Shown piece after piece: positions 6,474 to 15,600 of a DNA stretch of 15,655 bases; position 1 is the stretch's first letter; each line of letters begins with the position of its first letter. Below the pieces are notes generated by a model. The model did not search any database. It had not been told where the DNA came from and saw only the letters and a program-made list of their open reading frames with translations. The stretch covers positions 1 through 15,655 of the forward strand of contig LT649701.1 in assembly GCA_900128395.1 (NCBI GenBank), read 5' to 3'. A program made the position numbers and the translations under genes. This DNA is from Stramenopiles sp. TOSAG23-2 (Eukaryota; Sar).

Positions 6474-7904
6474 ATGGAGAAATATAATATGCCATTACCA
6501 ATAACACAAAAATTATTGAAAACAAAAAAATATAACGTTGCTTTAAGGGACAGTACAGAAGGTTCATTTATACCACCGCCAGCGCCTTCAACATTGCGAC
6601 CACCATTGCCTCCAGCACCACCTGCTCGAAAAATGAAGAAGGAGCAAACCAAAGCAATTGATGATATCAATAAAACCAATGATAGTAGCAAAGATAAGAA
6701 TTCAAGAATAATTCCTTTCGGTCATACAACATTTTCATGGTTGACAACTACTAAAATTGAATCATCAACAACAATACCACTTGGCCATACTAGTTATTCC
6801 TGGAAATCTACATTAGAAAATAATAATTTACCCCCTGTGGCTAAACTACTTCGTTTACGTGGTAATAAATTATTCACTGCTGGTAAATATCACGAAGCTA
6901 TATCAGAATATGAGAAAGGATTAAAAAAAATACCAACAAAATTCAAAATAGAGAGAAGTATGTTACATTTAAATTTAGCAGCTGTTTATATACGTTTAAA
7001 TCGTTTATCAGAAGCAGAAATTAGTGCTACAAATGCAACACGTTTAAATCCATCAAATCCTAAATCATGGTATCGTTTAGCAAAAGTTTTAGAATTGACT
7101 GGAAAGTTAACAGAAGCAATTGAAACACTTGAAACTGGTATATTAGTGGTACATTCAAAAAAAACGTCACAAGCTTTATTGGAAGAAAAAAGGAGTATGA
7201 ATACTGATGGAATGGAAAATAACCATACAAATAATAATTCATCTTTGGCCTTGAAATCAATCGAAAAACAAGTCAAACCTTTACGATCATTACTGCAAAA
7301 ATTTCAATTGCGTATGATACATCAAGTACATACAACAAATTCCAAAGCGACTGTATCAAAACCGTTAGATACAGATAGTCAAGTAGAAAATTTAAATAGG
7401 TTAAATACAAATATTTTACAATCTAACATTAATACGAATGGATCAGGTGCACGCGAACGTCCTAGTGTGGGTATTCCTATCAAACCATATCAATTAGGAA
7501 AAGATTTACCAGCATGGTATAGCAAATATAAAGGTAATGATCCAACAAATTTACCCAAACTTACCAATATTGCATATATAGCAGATGATAAAATGGAAGA
7601 TTTAAATGCAGTAGAAAAAGTAAAAGAATTCTTTCAATTAGATAAAGAAACATTTGCACCAACTATGCGCAGATATGCGTTGATTGTACAAAATAATATT
7701 GATTCAAAAGATTTAAAGTTATGTAAAAATCCCTTTGCTAAACACAATCGATCGGTTTTTTGCAAAGCTGCTGAGCTTCTTGCATGTGATATAATGGCAA
7801 CTGACAAATTAACAATTGCTAGAAGTGAATTAAATAATATGGATCCGTTAGCAACTTTATTAGTTTTATTTAGTGTTGTAAGAATGTTGCCAGATGCGAT
7901 TTAA
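6474..7904 (+). CDS. TPR-repeat protein of unknown function
   Basis: A 476-residue protein; I recognise the tetratricopeptide domain but not the family. Residues 33-51 are proline-rich (IPPPAPSTLRPPLPPAPP). A motif occurs twice at 80-89 and 101-110 (IPFGHTTFSW, IPLGHTSYSW). Residues 123-228 hold about three TPR units: LLRLRGNKLFTAGKYHEAIS, LHLNLAAVYIRLNRLSEAEI and SWYRLAKVLELTGKLTEAIE, a helical scaffold that usually binds partner peptides such as chaperone tails. Residues 240-330 are Asn/Thr-rich and probably disordered. Residues 340-476 form a conserved-looking alpha-helical C-terminal domain (LPAWYSKYKG, CKNPFAKHNRSVFCKAAELLACDI). No signal peptide is seen. The start has a good context (AAAAATGG). 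The TAA stop overlaps AATAAA (7903-7908). Confidence 0.85.
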   Translation: MEKYNMPLPITQKLLKTKKYNVALRDSTEGSFIPPPAPSTLRPPLPPAPPARKMKKEQTKAIDDINKTNDSSKDKNSRIIPFGHTTFSWLTTTKIESSTTIPLGHTSYSWKSTLENNNLPPVAKLLRLRGNKLFTAGKYHEAISEYEKGLKKIPTKFKIERSMLHLNLAAVYIRLNRLSEAEISATNATRLNPSNPKSWYRLAKVLELTGKLTEAIETLETGILVVHSKKTSQALLEEKRSMNTDGMENNHTNNNSSLALKSIEKQVKPLRSLLQKFQLRMIHQVHTTNSKATVSKPLDTDSQVENLNRLNTNILQSNINTNGSGARERPSVGIPIKPYQLGKDLPAWYSKYKGNDPTNLPKLTNIAYIADDKMEDLNAVEKVKEFFQLDKETFAPTMRRYALIVQNNIDSKDLKLCKNPFAKHNRSVFCKAAELLACDIMATDKLTIARSELNNMDPLATLLVLFSVVRMLPDAI

Positions 7905-7940
7905 TAAAATCTAAGTGTTATAAATTTTAATAATTTTATT
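7903..7940. terminator. Back-to-back AATAAA signals of two convergent genes
   Basis: On the plus strand AATAAA at 7903-7908 shares bases with the TPR gene stop codon. On the minus strand AATAAA at 7940-7935 shares bases with the channel gene stop (7938-7936). Cleavage normally occurs 10-30 bases downstream, so each mRNA should end inside or past the other gene's last codons. Confidence 0.6.
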
Positions 7941-10900
7941 TAACACGGGCCGCTAAGCTTTTAATCATCTCCTTCATCTCTTGGGTGTCTTTTTTTAATG
8001 CCATTATTATAGAATCTGTTTTTGGCTTATTTGCACTTTTTTCGGAATATTCTGTAGCAGATAGTTGGCTTTCAGCTACGGATTCCAAAAATTCTGGTGA
8101 TAAACATTTTTCAATATCTCTTTTTTCCTCATCAGGTATTTCATCAAGCATATATCTATCCAATTGCTTATTAAAGCTTAAAATGCTTTCTCTTTCAGAT
8201 TTTTCATATACCATCGATACAACGCCTATAAAAATATTCATCAATACCAAGGCGATGATAAAAATAACCATGAGGATAAAAATGTAAGATATCCATATAG
8301 TACTGTCCATCATATGGTCCATTCCAATGCCAAAATCTCCTAAAGACGCTAGCAAAATATTTAAAAAACTTGAGTAAAAAAATCTATATTCATTGATTTC
8401 GTTTGCATATGCAAAATGAAATCCAATTGCAAAACTAAATAAAACAACTACGATCGTAATGTAAAACGGAATGATATCCCGGTGCCCAAATACTTTCAAT
8501 ATTGCCATTACTCGTTCTCCTATACCAAATGGAATTTCCGTCATAATACGTAGTAAATGCACGCTAATGAAAATAAATAAAACAGCAACCCAATCTTGGC
8601 TTTCTGTTGTCAACCAACTAAGCCGATCAAGAGGGATATATGTTTCCTCACCTGTGCTAAGCGCAGAAACAATTTTAGGCCGCACCTGATTTTCGAATTG
8701 TTCTTTATACCATTGCATTGTCCAATATGCAAAATACATAGCAATCAATACTAATTCATAAATATTCCACCCGGCAGAAAAATATTTATTTCTTCTTACA
8801 CTTTGCCACCACATAGAGAAGCACTGATTGTGATACCGATGCTCCATACCAAGTTGGCTGGAACCATGTAGATCGTTTTTTCTAGATTTTGTCAATCGTC
8901 GCACTAAACAGGATCCGCAACAGCCAACTAGTTGCGCCAATACAAAAAGAAATATTTGAAAAGTTGCAAGGAAATTACCGATGGAATTCATTAAATGCTT
9001 ACAACATGTATTTCGTTTTTTTGAATGTTTTTGCAATAGAGTCAATTCTGCAATTTTACTGTTTATTGGATTTAACCTATCTACTGTAATGACTTTAGCA
9101 ACAGACTTTTGCAATTTTGTCTTTGACACCTGTAACTTTTTCTGAATCTTAGTAAAACGCTCAGGAAAAATGGTGGCATTCTGATTCCAACATGTATATG
9201 GTTTCCAAGAAAACTCTCCAAGTGTTAACCCGTATTTCCTAACTGTATCGTAATCTAAACGATTGTTCATTTCAGACGATTCATCGGTACTGGCTTTACC
9301 AAATTGGACGGAACCTGCTATGCTTCTTAAATTTCCCCATGCCATTTCATTTACTTCAACTAAAGCTCTTATAACAAAAATTAACATCAAAATGGTTTGC
9401 AGCAAGTTTTGCCCAAACGTTGTTGCCAAGTCTGTAAATCCAAGAACAGTCACATCAATATTAGAATGTGTACCTCCCCCAACCCAAAATTCCACCATTA
9501 AACGTACTGCAAGAACTCTATCGATATGACTATTGTAAAGTGAAAATTCAAACAACATTAAACGCGTGCCGTCTTTCGTACTCACAAATTTGTCGTTTTT
9601 TAATTCTGCTAAAATTTCAGCTGCTCTTGTGCCGTTGCCTCCCGGCAAGTACACGTTATGCCCACCGCTTAAATAATAATATTGCCATAAACGATCCCCA
9701 ACAAATGTTTGTTCATATAACTTCGCTTCTTCGTTTGACTCCAAGGAAGGATCAGTATATTTGTATTTACCTCCAGGTCCAAACGACTCTTTTTGAACAA
9801 GAGATACATCACTTACTGGATCGCTGTGACAACCATCTGTAGGTAGCGATGTTGTATGGACGCCAATACTATTTTTACATTGTGTAGGTTTAGCGCGCAC
9901 TTGTCGTATTCTAATATTTCCGATAATAACAGTGACTTCGTCAATTGCTTTTCTTCCGTTTATATAAACGTCGTGATCAGGGTATAACCCTTTATAAAAA
10001 GGACCGTCCACCCACTGCCAAAATTCATCTATGTTTGCGATGTCGAAAAATATTTTTTCTATATGAGCATCTTCGGGATCAAATTCTTCATCAACAAATA
10101 GTTCTGTTATATGGTTTGCAAATCGCAAATGTTGCGTGTCTCCACCTCCAGTAGAAGTAAAAATGCCAATTAAAATAAATAATGTTATTGTGATCAATTC
10201 TAATGGAACTTTCTGAAAGGTAAATAAACGGTTCAAAGCTTTTTGGTTCCGATATTTTTTCGTACTGCGTGTCTTCCGCATGGCCTCCATCCCCAATTTC
10301 CATTTACTTTTGTCTACATCATTCATTTTTTTTGCTCTTGAAGCGCAATTAGCAAGGTCATATGCACAAACATTCCAGTGCAAATCCTTAGGAAAACACG
10401 TTCTAACTGGGTCGCAATCACCCTCTGAGAGAGCTATAATGGCGGGAATGCAACCATTTCGAACTGCATGTGCTAACGGTGCTATTAGTAATGGATAGGC
10501 TTCTGTGTCGTTTGTTTTATTAGCTTCAATCTCATCTAGAATAGGTTTTAACCAAAATTTCGATGAATTACTATTAATTATACTACTTGAGCTGATCTCG
10601 CCGATCATATGAAACATATCTGATAACGGAGTGTCTACGATGGGGATGTCCTCAAAATCTTTTTCGAGGACGGTATATTTATCAATATACTTTATCAGAT
10701 TTGCCAAGCCGCAATCAATATCTTTATGGTTTAGTTTCATTAATTCAATTCCTTCAAACACGGAAGTATGCAAATAAAACCAATATTTCCATTTTAAGTT
10801 TTTCTTGTGATTAATTATTTCTTTTCCTTTAAATAATTGTGGATAAAGGTGGGTTAATCTTTGCCCCAGTCCCCTCGTGGTGCCTGATGTAAATATAGTC

Positions 10901-13900
10901 TTAAACGTATCTACAAACGTATTAAACACATCGTCATTAATAGCGCAATATAGAGATAAATCAACCTGTTGCGGGATTTCTTGTTTTCTATTTTGCTTAT
11001 AGCAATCCAACATTTTTTTTAGGACATTCTCCTTAATTTTTTTTAATCTTTTTGGAGAATTAGCATCTAGCGCTAGCACCAAAGGCAACTCATTGTCTGA
11101 TTTCGCATAACAAACGCCCTCGCTGTACGTTTCAATAAATATATTTATTATGCTAGAATAAGAAGTCTTAGATCTAAAATAATCTGCTCCAATGGCTAAA
11201 TGCAACGGCATCTTCAATTCATTATTTACTTCATCAGCCCCTCCATGGCTTTCTTTCTTATCGTATTTTTTACTTGCCTTTTTATGAAACGCGATTAAAG
11301 TATTTATCATCGCATCTGTCGCATATTTAGAGGAGGCTGCAAGATGTAGTGGTATACAACCTTTGTTGTCTTTCTTCGCCACAGACATATCTGAGAAAGA
11401 TACTTTTGATTGCACTGACTCTTTTTTCTTTTCTTTTAAATATTCTTCTTCGATATCCAATAAACATTGTACAATATGTGGGTTTTCGTTCGAGCTTGCA
11501 GCATGATGTAATGGGGTCATTTCATTATCATCGGATTTCTGTATCTCTTCCTTGTACTCTTTTGCAATCTTTTTCAAAACTTCCTCTGATGTAACATACT
11601 GTGCTGCTAAATGTAAAGTATAAATTCGCTTTTTCTTTTTCTTTTCCTCCTGTTGTTCCACATTACTGTTGTCATCCCCGCTGCCACCTCCTCCATCCAA
11701 ACCTCCACTACCATCCTGCCCACCACTATCTGTCTCCGATTGCTGGACATTCTCTTGTTGATTTTCACTTTCCTCAGTCTCCTTCTGCTCTTTATACAAT
11801 AATTCAAACACAGCAGGTGTAACTGTATTACTGATTATTGCAAGGTGCAATGGACTATACTGTTGATCATATTTTTCATATTTTTCACCAATCCTCAATT
11901 TGGTATTAACTGGAATATTATAATCTATAAATGTTTTAATTATATCTAACGATCGGTTATTTTTTTTACCTTCTAGTAGAAATTTTGCATTAAAATTAGT
12001 ATCAGAATTGACTATCCAATGAGATGCTGTTAAGCCACTACTATCATAGAATGTTTCAATTTTTTTTATACTTTTTTGAAACTCTATATACATTTTAACC
12101 AAATCTTGTCCACAGCGAAACGCTGTTGCATAATGAAGAGGTGACATTTTATTACTGTCTTCAAGCAGCTTAATCATTTGCTCTTCGTCATCACTATTGT
12201 TTGGACTCGTCATTGGAGTCCTGTCGTCTGGATCTTCTATCTTGTCCAAAGGGATTTCATTTTCATTGGAACCTTGTTTCAGTGGCATCTCTTCTTCTTC
12301 CAATTCACGATCCCCAGGCTTTTGAAACCGTTTAATTACATATTCTACAATATCCTTATTGGCATCTGCTTCTGCTAAATAATGCAATATGTTTCTATTG
12401 TTTGATCCTTTTCTTCTAATCAACGTTTCGTCTGCATCAAGAATTTTTTTAATTAAGTCCAAATCTGCCCCATATTTACTTGCCCAATGAATTGGGTGAT
12501 CCTGTGCAGGGACATCGCTGTTTTCCTTCGGCAGGGGGCATAACTCGTCGAAATACTTTTTCAAGCCATTGTTTTGTAATTCTCTCTCTTCGAACTCTAT
12601 TTTAACCGCATCCCACAAGTTTGCTTTCATAAGTAACTCTAAAAGATTGATGTCAGTCCTGTTTGTTTTTTTCATTTTTTCCCACATTATATTTGCGGTT
12701 TTCTTGTTTTTTTTTTCTGCAGCAATTTCAAGGGGTAAACGACCAAGTCCATCTTTTTCAAACAGCATATCTTCCATTATATTAAACATTTCTTTCATCG
12801 CTTTTTCGGAATATATACCTTCCGCAACTAGATAATGTAAAACTGTACCTTTGATTGAGATTTTCATATCGTTGATGGATAAGTTGTTATGTCCCTCAAT
12901 ATCAATATTCCCACCTTTTTTAGTCGCCATTGTTATATCACCTGTATCCTCTTCGTGGATCAAAAGATTAGTTTTTGTAGGTCTTAAGCAAATATTTTTA
13001 CTAGCATTGGGCTTCCAATTATTTTTCTTGCAATAACTTGAGTACGGAACAAAAAGTAAGCGATCGTCTTCGTCAATTTGACCAGAATTTGAATAGACTT
13101 TTTTAATTTTGTTCCATGAAGCAATGGCGCTACTATTACTCCCATTTGTAGGACTTCGGTTTTTTCTCTTTTTCGACTTTGGACTAGCTTTTTTTGTAAT
13201 AATTGAAAAAATACCGCTTCTGCTTGTGTTTACACTTTTTTTTCTATTTTTGGTGTTGTTTTTATTCCCAGACCATAATCTCATTGTACTGTAGTCGAGC
13301 TTGCTCGACGCTCTCGAAAGAGAGCGTCGTTTTCGATTAAATTCAATAACTTCCTCTACTCGACTTTGATGTTTCATAGCATCAATAACAGTGCGATATT
13401 CATCTGTTGGGGGGCCAAAATTCATTTTCGTTTCTCCATAATTAACGTTGTATGTGCCGTTTTTTATTGTCATAGCCGGAAATAATCCTTCCTTAAATGA
13501 ACAATCTGTTTTAAACACATTCATTGTTTGTCTCCATTTACCATTTATACTCATATGGAAATTAAAAGTTTTCTTTGGTCCATCGATATCAACTGCAATG
13601 CCAACAATGTCATTATCATTCCATTTGGCCTCTGGTGGCAATATGACTTTACCAGAGTAACCATTATGCCATGCTCTTAATCTTTCGCCATCTGCAGCCC
13701 ACGAATGTGTACAATCACCAACACCATATTCAGTGTGGCCTACAAATGGTTTAAACGTTGCATCTGCCCATCCCAGTTGCGGGCATGGCCCATGCTTAAC
13801 AACAGTACATTCATAGTATATCTTACCATGTTTAAATAAATATCCTCTTGCACCCCACGTTGAATATGCTTTGCAATGAAGTTCGTTTCCATTCGTACAG

Positions 13901-15600
13901 CTACTTTCATTATGATCACCTCGAATTAGCAATAATTTTGCATCTGTATACCAATCTTGCATATATTTATAAGCTGAAGAATCCTTAAGCGTACCAGTTA
14001 AAATTTGATAAACAGTACCTTTTTGTCGATATATCTGAGTTAAAAAAAATCGAACTTTTTTTCTAGTTTCAAAATCGCGAGAAATATTCCTGATACAGTT
14101 TGGATTATTTTGTACTATCAGCTTCACAATATCTACTAAATCACTAATATGACCATCCAATAGATCCTTTGTTGCACACTTTTCATACATATCCATACAC
14201 AGAAATAGACATTTTATATCGACCAACACTTTTTCCTCTTGTTGTAGCATTTTTTTAGCTTCCTCAAATTGAGAACATTGAATTGCTAAATAAAGAGTTC
14301 TTTTATCGTCCAATTTGTTCCATAATATACGTATTAACCTTTCTTTATGGTTCATTCTAGCTGCAATTTGTACGGGGAATATGTTGCAATCATCTTTAAC
14401 AGAACACATTTTTGGATATTCATTTACTATGATATCAAATAATTCCATGTCAACGACGGGTTTATCTAACAATGTATGTAAAATTGTTCCTCGGGACAAA
14501 TATTTTATTAAATCTTTTCTCTTGAATATAGCATTTAAAGTGGTATGTTTTATCGGATCTTTGAGCCAATATTTATCGTTTTTTTCGTCAACACTGCTAA
14601 TAACATATTTTTGTCCAATTGTGACTTCTTTATTTCTTTTTGAAGTCACCGATACTTCCAATCCAATTTTAAGTTTAAAATCGTCTGGAAACCACGGATT
14701 ACCTAATTTTTTATTAATATTATTTGGTTGTACTGAAGATAGCGACTTACGTAAAATAGTCTTAGCTAAAGTTGACGATATGTTGCTTTGAAAAGCTACA
14801 TGTAAAGGCAGTTCGTTTGCATTGTTTCGGTGCAACAAACAATCGCTTGCAACCTCATCCAAATTTGTCAGTAACACATTACATTTATCCTGAAGCAAAT
14901 TTATTTCCCAAAAGTAATCCTCGTCTTGTGGCTTTCCTTTTTTTAAATATGGGATAAAATCATCGTTCTCCATCCTGATTTTTATTGCACTGTTATGTTG
15001 AACTGATTGAAACGCTACTTGTCCATTGCGGGCATAGAGTTCAAATATTTCAAAGTCACCTAATGTGTCGCTATCCCATTTTAGTTTTTCTGGCGTGGAA
15101 GCTTGTAGATATTTACCATGGGATCCCTTTAATCCAACTTGATTTTTCTTCTGTTTTTCCAACTTCAGCATAACAGGATCTACCTTTTGCCCCGTTTTAC
15201 TCAGTCCTCCGTTATCCATTAAATCGATTTTTTCTTGTATTAATTGTTTTATTTTAGATGTTTTCCCTTTCTTTAACGGTGTGTGACCATCTTCGCCTGC
15301 TTTCAATAGGGATGGGCCAATGTTTGGGTGAGCTAGTAATAATTCTACAATACTCTGTCTACCCTCCCAACTACACATCAATAATGGGCATCGATTTTTG
15401 TACCCACCTTTATTTATATCAATTGTAGGTTGTGCAAGCAATAATTTACAAACTTCATAATGTCCACTTGCACTTGCCCTTGCCAAGGGGGTATTATAAT
15501 TCGAATTTGGCGCCTTCTCATTAATATCTTCTCCGCATTCAATTAATGTTTTGCAATCTTCAACATTCCCTTCATATGCCGCTTTACATAATGGAGATTG
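7936..15600 (-). CDS. Giant ankyrin-SPRY polycystin-type cation channel, 5'-partial
   Basis: At least 2554 residues in one intronless frame, numbered from the codon at 15600. The first visible residues (QSPLCKAAYEGNVEDCKTLI, then NTPLARASASGHYEVCKLLLA) are ankyrin repeats. A fascin-like beta-trefoil segment (GSHGKYLQA) lies near 153-243. More ankyrin-like sequence leads to a SPRY domain at about 565-725 (GWADATF, GVGDCTHSWAADG, NDIVGIAVDID). A basic Lys/Arg/Ser stretch is followed by a second ankyrin block, about 918-1510, containing a Gly/Asp/Gln low-complexity insert. The C-terminal 760 residues are a polycystin/PKD2-type TRP channel: S1 near 1796; extracellular TOP domain to about 2045 (NIDEFWQWVDGPFYKGLY, IRIRQVRA, NVYLPGG, LMLFEFSLYNSHI); S2 near 2060; S3 near 2275; S4 near 2332; S5 near 2374; pore LASLGDFGIGM at 2417-2427; S6 to about 2460. 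A helical tail follows, with no EF-hand seen. It probably conducts cations, perhaps in a ciliary or surface membrane. The TTG at 15486 is not the start; the 5' end is lost at the right junction. Confidence 0.92.
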   Translation of the reverse strand, partial: QSPLCKAAYEGNVEDCKTLIECGEDINEKAPNSNYNTPLARASASGHYEVCKLLLAQPTIDINKGGYKNRCPLLMCSWEGRQSIVELLLAHPNIGPSLLKAGEDGHTPLKKGKTSKIKQLIQEKIDLMDNGGLSKTGQKVDPVMLKLEKQKKNQVGLKGSHGKYLQASTPEKLKWDSDTLGDFEIFELYARNGQVAFQSVQHNSAIKIRMENDDFIPYLKKGKPQDEDYFWEINLLQDKCNVLLTNLDEVASDCLLHRNNANELPLHVAFQSNISSTLAKTILRKSLSSVQPNNINKKLGNPWFPDDFKLKIGLEVSVTSKRNKEVTIGQKYVISSVDEKNDKYWLKDPIKHTTLNAIFKRKDLIKYLSRGTILHTLLDKPVVDMELFDIIVNEYPKMCSVKDDCNIFPVQIAARMNHKERLIRILWNKLDDKRTLYLAIQCSQFEEAKKMLQQEEKVLVDIKCLFLCMDMYEKCATKDLLDGHISDLVDIVKLIVQNNPNCIRNISRDFETRKKVRFFLTQIYRQKGTVYQILTGTLKDSSAYKYMQDWYTDAKLLLIRGDHNESSCTNGNELHCKAYSTWGARGYLFKHGKIYYECTVVKHGPCPQLGWADATFKPFVGHTEYGVGDCTHSWAADGERLRAWHNGYSGKVILPPEAKWNDNDIVGIAVDIDGPKKTFNFHMSINGKWRQTMNVFKTDCSFKEGLFPAMTIKNGTYNVNYGETKMNFGPPTDEYRTVIDAMKHQSRVEEVIEFNRKRRSLSRASSKLDYSTMRLWSGNKNNTKNRKKSVNTSRSGIFSIITKKASPKSKKRKNRSPTNGSNSSAIASWNKIKKVYSNSGQIDEDDRLLFVPYSSYCKKNNWKPNASKNICLRPTKTNLLIHEEDTGDITMATKKGGNIDIEGHNNLSINDMKISIKGTVLHYLVAEGIYSEKAMKEMFNIMEDMLFEKDGLGRLPLEIAAEKKNKKTANIMWEKMKKTNRTDINLLELLMKANLWDAVKIEFEERELQNNGLKKYFDELCPLPKENSDVPAQDHPIHWASKYGADLDLIKKILDADETLIRRKGSNNRNILHYLAEADANKDIVEYVIKRFQKPGDRELEEEEMPLKQGSNENEIPLDKIEDPDDRTPMTSPNNSDDEEQMIKLLEDSNKMSPLHYATAFRCGQDLVKMYIEFQKSIKKIETFYDSSGLTASHWIVNSDTNFNAKFLLEGKKNNRSLDIIKTFIDYNIPVNTKLRIGEKYEKYDQQYSPLHLAIISNTVTPAVFELLYKEQKETEESENQQENVQQSETDSGGQDGSGGLDGGGGSGDDNSNVEQQEEKKKKKRIYTLHLAAQYVTSEEVLKKIAKEYKEEIQKSDDNEMTPLHHAASSNENPHIVQCLLDIEEEYLKEKKKESVQSKVSFSDMSVAKKDNKGCIPLHLAASSKYATDAMINTLIAFHKKASKKYDKKESHGGADEVNNELKMPLHLAIGADYFRSKTSYSSIINIFIETYSEGVCYAKSDNELPLVLALDANSPKRLKKIKENVLKKMLDCYKQNRKQEIPQQVDLSLYCAINDDVFNTFVDTFKTIFTSGTTRGLGQRLTHLYPQLFKGKEIINHKKNLKWKYWFYLHTSVFEGIELMKLNHKDIDCGLANLIKYIDKYTVLEKDFEDIPIVDTPLSDMFHMIGEISSSSIINSNSSKFWLKPILDEIEANKTNDTEAYPLLIAPLAHAVRNGCIPAIIALSEGDCDPVRTCFPKDLHWNVCAYDLANCASRAKKMNDVDKSKWKLGMEAMRKTRSTKKYRNQKALNRLFTFQKVPLELITITLFILIGIFTSTGGGDTQHLRFANHITELFVDEEFDPEDAHIEKIFFDIANIDEFWQWVDGPFYKGLYPDHDVYINGRKAIDEVTVIIGNIRIRQVRAKPTQCKNSIGVHTTSLPTDGCHSDPVSDVSLVQKESFGPGGKYKYTDPSLESNEEAKLYEQTFVGDRLWQYYYLSGGHNVYLPGGNGTRAAEILAELKNDKFVSTKDGTRLMLFEFSLYNSHIDRVLAVRLMVEFWVGGGTHSNIDVTVLGFTDLATTFGQNLLQTILMLIFVIRALVEVNEMAWGNLRSIAGSVQFGKASTDESSEMNNRLDYDTVRKYGLTLGEFSWKPYTCWNQNATIFPERFTKIQKKLQVSKTKLQKSVAKVITVDRLNPINSKIAELTLLQKHSKKRNTCCKHLMNSIGNFLATFQIFLFVLAQLVGCCGSCLVRRLTKSRKNDLHGSSQLGMEHRYHNQCFSMWWQSVRRNKYFSAGWNIYELVLIAMYFAYWTMQWYKEQFENQVRPKIVSALSTGEETYIPLDRLSWLTTESQDWVAVLFIFISVHLLRIMTEIPFGIGERVMAILKVFGHRDIIPFYITIVVVLFSFAIGFHFAYANEINEYRFFYSSFLNILLASLGDFGIGMDHMMDSTIWISYIFILMVIFIIALVLMNIFIGVVSMVYEKSERESILSFNKQLDRYMLDEIPDEEKRDIEKCLSPEFLESVAESQLSATEYSEKSANKPKTDSIIMALKKDTQEMKEMIKSLAARVK
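9306..9360. repeat. Source segment of the window-end inverted copy
   Basis: Coding sequence of the channel just after transmembrane segment S2. Its exact reverse complement forms the last 55 bases of the window. This copy lies in the continuous channel frame and is the authentic one. Confidence 0.95.

Noticed and set aside
14315-14791. Plus-strand 158-codon frame within the channel gene
   Set aside because: Shadow frame opposite a clearly coding ankyrin/linker segment; no recognisable domain.
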